Below, one piece after another: positions 1-4,452 of a DNA stretch of 13,578 nt. Source of the DNA: Candidatus Uhrbacteria bacterium RIFOXYB12_FULL_58_10 (GTDB lineage: Bacteria; Patescibacteriota; Patescibacteriia; 2-12-FULL-57-11). The notes under the pieces were generated by a model. The model saw nothing but the letters and a program-made list of their open reading frames with translations. It was not told where the DNA came from and ran no database searches. The position numbers were made by a program, and so were the translations under genes. Location of the stretch: positions 1-13,578 of the forward strand of contig CALRHY010000011.1 of the NCBI GenBank assembly GCA_943359495.1, written 5' to 3'. How positions within the stretch are numbered: the first letter of the stretch is position 1; every line of letters starts with the position of its first letter.

Positions 1-234
1 TTTGTGTTTGGCTTTGTCTGTGACCATACAGCTCCACCGTATGGCGTAATTGGCGAGTCTGACAAAGCCTCGGACACGGTAGCTGACTCTGTGGATTTGC
101 ATATCCCTAGGTTTCCCAAGGAGTGCAAGATGTATGTGGCCTTATGCATCGATGAGGCTTCTTTATTGATACTGTTCATCATGCGTTGGGCATCGCTGCA
201 AAGAGTGGCCGATACATATCGTCTTCGATGTTGA
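1..234 (+). CDS. Unidentified protein, 3' end only (partial at window edge)
   Basis: The plus frame beginning at base 1 is open for 77 codons to a TGA at 232-234, with no start needed inside the window. Its codons are rich in G at the first position, as expected for coding DNA. The stretch GESDKASDTVADSVDLHIP faintly recalls the end of SIS-type sugar-isomerase domains (acidic residues, then 'aD.v..iP'), but this is far too weak to name it. If real, it converges on the cofE-like gene and overlaps its 3' end by about 56 nt, which is unusual. A competing minus frame is open from 182 to the edge and begins with an ATGA overlap on the cofE stop. Only one of the two is likely to be a gene and I cannot settle which. 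The function is unknown. Confidence 0.33.
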   Translation, partial: FVFGFVCDHTAPPYGVIGESDKASDTVADSVDLHIPRFPKECKMYVALCIDEASLLILFIMRWASLQRVADTYRLRC

Positions 235-883
235 TGTGGAGTTCTTGACGGTCAACTCGTTCACAGAATGTGACGGGCGCTTTTTGGATTAGCGCGAGGG
301 GTTGTTGTTCATCCGCTTCGCCCATGAGCAACACCGCAGCGGTCGCTAGACTATCCGCAACGTCTGTGCGGGAGAACTTTAATTTTCTTCCAAAAATATC
401 CGGCATGCCGCGGTAATCGCGGATACCGGAGAATCCGGCATAACCAAGTGCGACCCCCGTCACGCCAGCACGGAGCGGAATCGTCCGGCTGTCGGTAATC
501 AGCACGCCAAGATGCCGTACGCCATATTTCTTTTGAAGTTTTTTGCGCAGGTGTTGTGCGGCCACAAAACTATTCTTTGGCAAAAAGATTAATTTTCCGT
601 TTGCGTTCGATTCATCAATGCCCGCAGATGCCATGACCATGCCGTCTTTAATGGTTAGCCAAACATATTTTGTGGGTATGGCAAATTCACTTTCTGCCCG
701 AATGTATCTCTCCTTCTCTTGGGCGGTGTGTACGAAAGCAGTCCGTTTTTCTGCCAGCGCAACAATTTTGGACGTGACGACCAACACGGATCGCTCGGGA
801 ATTTTTTTGTAGTAGCGAGTGATGAAGGAAAAGACATCATCGCCTTCTTTGAAGACGCTGGTTCTCATTGGATGAATAATCAT
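179..883 (-). CDS. CofE-like gamma-glutamyl ligase (F420-0:L-glutamate ligase family)
   Basis: This 234-residue protein matches the CofE/F420_ligase fold, whose known members join L-glutamate to the lactyl phosphate tail of coenzyme F420-0 using GTP and metal ions. Visible family marks are VVTSKIVALAE at about 35-45, GIDESNANG at 88-96 (nucleotide/metal region), LITDSRTIPLRAGVTGVALG at 128-147, and the C-terminal DVADSLATAAVLLMGEADE helix region at 174-192. Length is normal for a single-domain CofE. The ATG at 883 overlaps the TGA of the reductase gene upstream as ATGA, so the two are probably translationally coupled. F420 synthesis is not known in CPR bacteria, so the acceptor may be another cofactor (a folate or pterin, for example); that is inference. 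Family assignment is fairly sure, substrate is not. Confidence 0.82.
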   Translation of the reverse strand: MIIHPMRTSVFKEGDDVFSFITRYYKKIPERSVLVVTSKIVALAEKRTAFVHTAQEKERYIRAESEFAIPTKYVWLTIKDGMVMASAGIDESNANGKLIFLPKNSFVAAQHLRKKLQKKYGVRHLGVLITDSRTIPLRAGVTGVALGYAGFSGIRDYRGMPDIFGRKLKFSRTDVADSLATAAVLLMGEADEQQPLALIQKAPVTFCERVDRQELHINIEDDMYRPLFAAMPNA

Positions 884-1404
884 GTGTTTTGGTTGATAGT
901 GTGGTAGTGCAATAAGACTGTTCCATTTTTGTTGAGCTGCCTGATCGTATGCAGGTGTAGACGCGTCGTTCGCGTTCCGCCAACGAACATTTCTTTCCCG
1001 CGCCCGAAGACAAGCGGTTCTATGGTGACGAATAGTTCGTCAAGCAGTCCGTTCTCTAACATGAAGCGATAGACCATCCCGCCGCCAAGTACCGCAACCG
1101 TTTTGTATGGCGCGAAAAGTGGTGCAAGATAAACCGTTGCGGGATTGACGAATGTGACTGTCCCTCTGCGGCAGATTTTTTTCGGGCGGCTGGAAAGGAC
1201 AAATGTGTTCCGTTTGCGTAATCGTTCTGCGACAGCCTGGTATGTGTGCCGTCCCACAACAACCGCATCAACGTGTGAGAGAGATTTTTCGAAAAAATGC
1301 CAGTCCTCCGCACTGGTCCAATCCGGCGGGTGTTGGCCCGAAAGGGATATCCGCCCGTCAATACTTGCAGCAACAAAGGCGATATAGCGCGTTTTATGCT
1401 GCAA
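880..1404 (-). CDS. Dihydrofolate reductase / RibD C-terminal-domain family reductase
   Basis: This is a single-domain NAD(P)H-dependent reductase of the DHFR/RibD-C superfamily, which reduces pterin or pyrimidine intermediates. Seen: YIAFVAASIDGRIS near the N-terminus, DWTSAEDWHFF (typical of RibD-C/YwjB-type members), DAVVVGRHTYQAV, the dinucleotide-binding VLGGGMVYRFMLENGLLDEL, and the C-terminal FVTIEPLVFGRGKEMF. I place the start at TTG 1404 because GAGG lies 6 nt upstream (1411-1414), giving 174 residues. An in-frame ATG at 1446 would add 14 residues but has no Shine-Dalgarno and lies deeper inside the transporter gene. The gene overlaps the transporter gene by 11 nt and ends in an ATGA overlap with the cofE-like gene, so it is the middle gene of an operon. 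True DHFR and other reductases of this fold cannot be told apart here. Confidence 0.82.
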   Translation of the reverse strand: MQHKTRYIAFVAASIDGRISLSGQHPPDWTSAEDWHFFEKSLSHVDAVVVGRHTYQAVAERLRKRNTFVLSSRPKKICRRGTVTFVNPATVYLAPLFAPYKTVAVLGGGMVYRFMLENGLLDELFVTIEPLVFGRGKEMFVGGTRTTRLHLHTIRQLNKNGTVLLHYHTINQNT

Positions 1405-2050
1405 ATTTTTCCTCGTTCTTTTCTCGAAGGAAGTGGATGCTGACATAGGAGAGTGGAGTATAGAGTGCGCCCATGGCTACTTTGTAGAGCCACCACGAAA
1501 GAATGATATTGAGGAGCGTGCGCGTTTCATACACGCCAGCAAAGGCTATGACCATGAAGATCACAGTGTCCAACAATTGCGACCACAGATTGGAAAGCAG
1601 AGAACGCAACCAAAAGAATTTGCCACCGAATTTTTTGCGGAAAAAGAAGAATGAAAAGACGTCTTGATATTCGGCGATAAGGAATGCGGCGAGTGATGCA
1701 ATGGCGATCCGTGTCGAAATGCCAAAGATCTGGTTGTATTCCTGCTTTGCCCACTCCCCAGCCGCCGCCCACGGCATTGCGAGTGATAGGAATGAATAAG
1801 CGATAAACAACGCAGTGCTGATGAATCCAGCAAGAACAAAAAGTTTGGCGACACGTTCGCCATAGACTTCCCCGACAACGTCCGTCATGAGGAAGACGAC
1901 GGGAAAGGAAAAGACGCCTACAGAGAGGTGGGATCCGAACATGAACGGCATGATTTTGAGCCCCAGCGTATTTGCTGCAAACAGCGAGGTGAGATAGATG
2001 GCTAACGCGATGAGTATTTTTTTGAATGCTTTTGGCGTAAAGGAGATCAT
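1394..2050 (-). CDS. VUT family (YhhQ/DUF165) queuosine-precursor-type transporter
   Basis: This 218-residue integral membrane protein has about six hydrophobic segments. It carries the VUT/DUF165 signature FPVVFLMTDVVGEVYGERVAK near residues 49-70. The later part shows the family's polar-in-membrane pattern around LLSNLWSQLLDTVIF. Characterised members such as E. coli YhhQ import queuosine precursors (preQ0/preQ1), and others may carry vitamin-like heterocycles. It is the first gene of the reductase/CofE-like operon, so its cargo may be the substrate of those enzymes (inference). ATG 2050 has no clear Shine-Dalgarno. Only 26 nt separate it from the tRNA-locus terminator, so its promoter must be very close, and the message may be nearly leaderless. 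Confidence 0.88.
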   Translation of the reverse strand: MISFTPKAFKKILIALAIYLTSLFAANTLGLKIMPFMFGSHLSVGVFSFPVVFLMTDVVGEVYGERVAKLFVLAGFISTALFIAYSFLSLAMPWAAAGEWAKQEYNQIFGISTRIAIASLAAFLIAEYQDVFSFFFFRKKFGGKFFWLRSLLSNLWSQLLDTVIFMVIAFAGVYETRTLLNIILSWWLYKVAMGALYTPLSYVSIHFLREKNEEKFAA

Positions 2051-2076
2051 TGGTGTGGGATAATTTTTGGAAATAC

Positions 2077-2100
2077 AAAAAACCCGCCCAATAGGGCGGG
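2077..2100 (-). terminator. Rho-independent terminator closing the tRNA locus
   Basis: On the minus strand a perfect 7-bp GC stem (CCCGCCC/GGGCGGG, loop of 4) is followed directly by TTTTTT. It lies downstream of the tRNA genes and upstream of the VUT gene, so it separates the two transcripts. Confidence 0.88.
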
Positions 2101-2202
2101 AGCGTGTATCTCAAAGCAACCCGTAGCCTATTGGTGTAGGAAAAAGGAAAAAATAAATCCCGACCAGGTTTTTGTTTGATGATTGTGTAGCATGTGCTGT
2201 AT

Positions 2203-2241
2203 CAGAGAAAAGCCGCCACACATAGTGACGGACTTTCTCTG
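2203..2241 (-). terminator. Hairpin directly downstream of the tRNA remnant
   Basis: On the minus strand CAGAGAAA pairs with TTTCTCTG (8 bp), with a further CCG/CGG pairing inside. The hairpin begins in the last bases of the CCA end at 2240-2242. There is no U tract, so it may be a processing or 3'-trailer structure rather than a terminator. Confidence 0.35.
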
Positions 2242-2308
2242 GTGGACCCGTGGGGATTCGAACCCCAGACCTGTCCGATGTCCATCGGACCGCTCTACCA
2301 ACTGAGCT
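2240..2308 (-). pseudogene. tRNA-Ala (GGC-type) remnant, copy B: lacks the 5' acceptor strand
   Basis: The minus strand carries tRNA positions 9-77: D arm, anticodon arm, variable region, T arm (TGGGG-TTCGAAT-CCCCA), 3' acceptor strand CGGGTCC and encoded CCA. The first 8 nt are replaced by unrelated AT-rich sequence (TTTATAA) that cannot pair with the acceptor strand, so no cloverleaf closes. U70 and the body match the neighbouring tRNA-Ala; 33 nt of the 3' end are identical to it (2240-2272 versus 2369-2401). The anticodon loop reads ATGGACAT, 8 nt instead of 7. Bases 2260-2308 are an exact copy of 2729-2777 in copy A. Confidence 0.8.
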
Positions 2309-2368
2309 CTTATAAATGTTTCTGACCAAGCCGCATGTGTTCACAACTCTTCGTGCACACATCTGGCC

Positions 2369-2444
2369 TGGTGGACCCGTGGGGATTCGAACCCCAGACC
2401 TCTCGGATGCAAACCGAGCGCTCTACCAACTGAGCTACGGGCCC
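2369..2444 (-). tRNA. tRNA-Ala (anticodon TGC)
   Basis: A complete 76-nt cloverleaf with encoded CCA. The acceptor is GGGCCCG/CGGGTCC with the G3:U70 wobble pair that is the main alanine identity element. The D arm is GCTC-AGTTGGTA-GAGC, the anticodon stem CTCGG/CCGAG with loop TTTGCAT (anticodon TGC at 2411-2409), and the T arm TGGGG-TTCGAAT-CCCCA. Only 4 nt separate it from the TAG of the GIY-YIG gene upstream, so it must be cut from a longer precursor or have a promoter inside that gene. It is the only intact tRNA in the window. Confidence 0.97.
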
Positions 2445-2448
2445 GTAT

Positions 2449-2712
2449 CTAGGTTATTTTTATGACTCCGTCCGCTATGATCTTTTCAAGGATCACTCGA
2501 CTTTTCTTTTGTTTGATCTTGTATTCGATCTGTCGTGCCTGTTTCACCGTATCGTACTCTTGGAAGAAAACCAGAGTCACTGGCAAAATGTGTGCTGTCG
2601 CGGTCACCTCGCCGTTCTGATGCTCAGGTACTCTGCGAAGTACATCGTTTGTACTGCCTACATAATATCGGTCATTGACACATTTTAGAATGTAGACACC
2701 GATATTTTCCAT
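2449..2712 (-). CDS. Stand-alone GIY-YIG nuclease-domain protein
   Basis: An 87-residue single-domain protein of the GIY-YIG superfamily (UvrC N-terminal, homing-endonuclease and YhbQ-like proteins). Seen: GVY at 5-7, YVG at 17-19, Arg27, His31 and Glu63, which match the tyrosines, arginine and metal-binding glutamate of active GIY-YIG nucleases. The tail is lysine-rich. The frame extends upstream to an ATG at 2754, but those 14 codons are tRNA sequence. ATG 2712 has GAAGAG just upstream and starts the recognisable domain, so I chose it. The gene lies between a cut tRNA-Ala copy and an intact tRNA-Ala, and its stop is 4 nt before the latter. It is a plausible driver of the duplication at this locus (inference), but stand-alone family members also occur as ordinary genes of unknown role. 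Confidence 0.85.
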   Translation of the reverse strand: MENIGVYILKCVNDRYYVGSTNDVLRRVPEHQNGEVTATAHILPVTLVFFQEYDTVKQARQIEYKIKQKKSRVILEKIIADGVIKIT

Positions 2713-2728
2713 ATTCTCTTCTTTCAAA

Positions 2729-2785
2729 GAACCCCAGACCTGTCCGATGTCCATCGGACCGCTCTACCAACTGAGCTACGGGCCC
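2729..2785 (-). pseudogene. tRNA-Ala (GGC-type) remnant, copy A: lacks the 3' end
   Basis: The minus strand begins with an intact 5' acceptor strand GGGCCCG, then the D arm, an anticodon arm GTCCG/CGGAC around an 8-nt loop ATGGACAT, and the 5' half of the T arm ending GGGGTTC. After position 57 the tRNA stops abruptly and the leader of the GIY-YIG gene begins. The missing 20 nt (rest of T arm, 3' acceptor, CCA) are found in copy B. It is first after the promoter at 2841-2869. Confidence 0.82.
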
Positions 2786-2840
2786 TTATTCGCCAAACGC
2801 GGAACTCGTATCCCGGATCGTTGGCTTGTATCGTGCCGGT

Positions 2841-2869
2841 AGGATAGGGAAAAATGCGGCCTTCGTCAA
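2841..2869 (-). promoter_or_regulatory. Sigma70-type promoter for the tRNA/GIY-YIG locus
   Basis: On the minus strand, -35 TTGACG (2869-2864), a 17-nt spacer and -10 TATCCT (2846-2841). Transcription would start near 2834, about 50 nt before the first tRNA fragment. It overlaps the leader of the NUDIX remnant on the other strand. Confidence 0.55.
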
Positions 2870-2873
2870 TGCT

Positions 2874-3319
2874 ATGCAATCTTCACGCAGCCAAACGACG
2901 CTTTGCTATCTTGTCCGTCCAGGCGAAGTGCTTCTTGGAATGAAAAAGCGTGGGTTTGGGGTGGGAAAGTGGAAGAGGGAGAAACTGTCTCGGACGCGGC
3001 GCGGCGGGAGTGTTTGGAGGAGATCGGTGTCTTTCTAACCGAAATGCAACAGGCTGGAACCATTGTTTTTCAATACGCAGACCATACTTTGACAACCACA
3101 TGTACGGTTTTTCTTGTTTCTTCTTGGGAAGGCGAGCCAAAAGAGTCTGAAGAGATGCGACCGCAATGGTTTCCGACCGACCATCTCCCCTGGGAAGCAC
3201 TGTGGGCATCTGACCGACTTTGGCTCAGCGATGCCTTGTCTGGCAAACAAGTCTTTTGGCGTTTGTCCTTTGATCAAGCCTTTCAACTTGTCGTCTCGGA
3301 ATCAAAAAACCCCGCATAA
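2874..3319 (+). pseudogene. MTH1-like NUDIX hydrolase (8-oxo-dGTP diphosphatase type), frameshifted
   Basis: Read across two frames this is an MTH1-type NUDIX protein, a family that hydrolyses oxidised purine nucleoside triphosphates. The first frame (ATG 2874) gives TTLCYLVRPGEVLLGMKKRGFGVGKW. The next frame continues with GKVEEGETVSDAARRECLEEIGV, a complete Nudix box (GX5EX7REUXEEXGU), then ESEEMRPQWFPTDHLPWEALWASD, which parallels human MTH1. The NGFGG segment that should join the halves is absent. The change fits a 22-nt deletion between two copies of a GGAAAGTGGAA-like sequence, leaving the junction at about 2964-2974. The lost Asn corresponds to MTH1 Asn33, a base-recognition residue. 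Most likely a recent pseudogene; a sequencing or assembly error is possible. The TAA stop lies in the loop of the shared terminator. Confidence 0.75.
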
Positions 3320-3331
3320 AGCGGGGTTTTT
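3304..3331. terminator. Bidirectional terminator between convergent genes
   Basis: AAAAAACCCCGC and GCGGGGTTTTT pair around a short ATAAA loop. It has a T tract on both strands and serves the NUDIX remnant (plus) and the RRM gene (minus). Confidence 0.9.
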
Positions 3332-3340
3332 CTTGTACTC

Positions 3341-3598
3341 CTAGCGTTGTTCGCGTGGCTTGGCTTCGTCGCAGGCCAATGCGCGGCCTTCGAGTTCGTG
3401 GCCGTTGAACATGCTGATGGCCTTTGCTGCTTCATCGTCCGAGCTCATTTCCACGAACGCGAAACCGCGTGGGTGGTTGGATTCCCGATCCATTGGGATG
3501 AAGACGGATGCGACCGTCCCTGCCTGGGCAAAAAGCTGAGTAAGTTGGTCCTGAGTAACGTTCCAGGACAAGTTTCCGACGAAGATGCGGTTAGACAT
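3341..3598 (-). CDS. Small RRM-domain RNA-binding protein
   Basis: An 85-residue protein that is a single RNA recognition motif. It shows RNP2 IFVGNL at 5-10 and RNP1 RGFAFVEM at 44-51, including the aromatic residues that stack on RNA bases, with the full beta-alpha-beta-beta-alpha-beta layout and a short basic tail (KPREQR). Such Rbp proteins in cyanobacteria and other bacteria act as RNA-binding factors, some cold-responsive; the target here is unknown. ATG 3598 gives the usual length and has no clear Shine-Dalgarno. It has its own strong promoter at 3636-3664 and the terminator at 3304-3331, so it is monocistronic. Confidence 0.95.
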   Translation of the reverse strand: MSNRIFVGNLSWNVTQDQLTQLFAQAGTVASVFIPMDRESNHPRGFAFVEMSSDDEAAKAISMFNGHELEGRALACDEAKPREQR

Positions 3599-3635
3599 AG
3601 CGGCACGGTACGATGAAATGAATGAATATGAAGTG

Positions 3636-3664
3636 AGTATAGCAGAGAAATCGAGTCTTGTCCA
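3636..3664 (-). promoter_or_regulatory. Strong sigma70-type promoter for the RRM gene
   Basis: On the minus strand, -35 TGGACA (3664-3659), exactly 17 nt, then -10 TATACT (3641-3636) preceded by TGC (extended -10). It leaves a leader of about 30 nt. Confidence 0.75.
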
Positions 3665-3726
3665 TGGTTTGTAGTGGAAAAGTCAAAAGTGCATGATTTT
3701 GCGAGGTGCGCTAGGCTGGAGATGCT

Positions 3727-4173
3727 ATGAAAATACTTCTGTTGGAAAACGGATCTGATGCGTTATTGTGGCTCCGAGAGACGCTTCGAGGTCATACGAT
3801 TGTGGAGTACGGCTATCCTTTTGTTCCGGATGGGTTGGCCAAGGCCGCAATTGGTTGTGACCGCATTATTTTCTCGGCAGCCGCACTTCCTGCAGGGATC
3901 GACCTTCCCTACTATAAAGAAGAATTGCAGACATTGCGGGCGCTGACGATTCCGGTACTCGGCCTTGGCCGTGCGGGCGGAATTTTGCTTGAAGCGTATG
4001 GGGTAAAAGTGAAAATGACTAATGTGGGAGTAGATGTCCGGACTGCGCCAGTTGGTTGGAAGGAAAGTCAGGGGATATGGAAGGACGGGGACGGGAATTG
4101 TGCTGTGCTTTCCCAGGAAAAGGACAGACAGGAGAATGTTTTACGTGATTGGTTGGTGGGAAAAGTTTCTTAG
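3727..4173 (+). CDS. Class I glutamine amidotransferase-like protein lacking the catalytic Cys
   Basis: This 148-residue protein follows the start of a class I GATase (GuaA/TrpG type). ILLLENGSDALLWLRETL at 3-20 parallels the opening strand and helix, DRIIFSAAALPAG at 45-57 sits where 'GIILSGGP' is expected, and IPVLGLGRAGGILLEAYGVKV at 75-95 parallels 'PVLGICLGHQ...yGgkV'. The nucleophile elbow reads GLGRAG, so the catalytic Cys is Gly81, and the protein ends before a proper His-Glu pair. It therefore should not hydrolyse glutamine by the known mechanism; it may bind a ligand or partner, or be decaying. GGAG precedes ATG 3727. It has no operon partner: the RRM gene is divergent and repeats follow. 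Confidence 0.6.
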   Translation: MKILLLENGSDALLWLRETLRGHTIVEYGYPFVPDGLAKAAIGCDRIIFSAAALPAGIDLPYYKEELQTLRALTIPVLGLGRAGGILLEAYGVKVKMTNVGVDVRTAPVGWKESQGIWKDGDGNCAVLSQEKDRQENVLRDWLVGKVS

Positions 4174-4184
4174 AAATATTCTCT

Positions 4185-4211
4185 GTCATCCTCGCGAAGG
4201 CGGGGATCCAG
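4185..4211. repeat. Short palindromic intergenic repeat (GTCATCC...GGATCCAG type)
   Basis: The sequence starts GTCATCCTCGCGAAGG and ends GGGATCCAG. CCTCGC pairs with GCGGGG around a GAAG loop. This form is widespread as a dispersed intergenic repeat in many bacteria (general knowledge). It begins 11 nt after the GATase-like stop and may also help end or stabilise that transcript. Confidence 0.6.
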
Positions 4212-4278
4212 AGTGTCGATTTCGGATCGCCCGACATTGTTTTGGCGAATCACGGAACGTTGATTTCGGCAACGGGAC

Positions 4279-4370
4279 CGACAGACCACCCCTAACCCCT
4301 CCTCGTTGGAGGAGGGGGACCAACATTGGCTCCTCCCCTCGTGAAGGGGAGGTTGGGAGGGGTCGGTCGG
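4279..4370. repeat. Composite inverted-repeat element with two hairpins
   Basis: Two GC-rich hairpins sit side by side: 4296-4317 (CCCCTCCTC/GAGGAGGGG, 9 bp, loop GTTG) and 4332-4352 (CCTCCCCT/AGGGGAGG, 8 bp). They are enclosed by outer partly paired arms, CCGAC..CCACCCCT on the left and GGGAGGGGTCGGTCGG on the right. The layout is that of a non-coding REP/MITE-like repeat. It fills most of the gap before the glycosyltransferase gene. The remaining 4371-4452 shows only a weak AT-rich stretch that may hold that gene's promoter. Confidence 0.65.
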
Positions 4371-4452
4371 ACAAACAGACTCGCGCCCCCCTCCCAAATC
4401 CCATTATCGATCGACGAGGAATAGAGAAAAGTACATCTAGACTCTACGAGAT

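Larger units (their letters stand above)
2309..2728 (-). mobile_element. Putative 420-bp insertion in a tRNA-Ala gene, flanked by a 49-bp direct duplication
   Basis: The segment between copies A and B carries the GIY-YIG gene and tRNA-Ala(TGC). Its flanks repeat tRNA positions 9-57 exactly (2729-2777 and 2260-2308, 49/49 identical). Copy A keeps positions 1-57 and copy B keeps 9-77, which together rebuild one 77-nt tRNA. This is the geometry expected if one tRNA gene was opened and 49 bp duplicated. The ends show no obvious inverted repeat and there is no integrase or transposase. Unequal recombination between alanine tRNA genes could give the same pattern, so the mobile reading is tentative. 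Confidence 0.42.

Noticed and set aside
1..182. Minus-strand frame starting at 182 with an ATGA overlap on the cofE-like stop
   Set aside because: Open to the edge and well placed, but its Ser/Thr-rich composition and weak first-position G bias look like the shadow of the plus frame. Kept only as the alternative.
2111..2362. Minus-strand 83-codon frame containing SSVGRAVRWTSDRSGVRIPTGPP-like text
   Set aside because: It is a translation of tRNA sequence (copy B) and its trailer, a familiar false gene.
2309..2728. Group I intron in the tRNA gene with a GIY-YIG homing gene
   Set aside because: The gene and tRNA use about 340 of 420 nt, leaving no room for a group I ribozyme core, and the flanks are duplicated by 49 bp, which an intron would not do.
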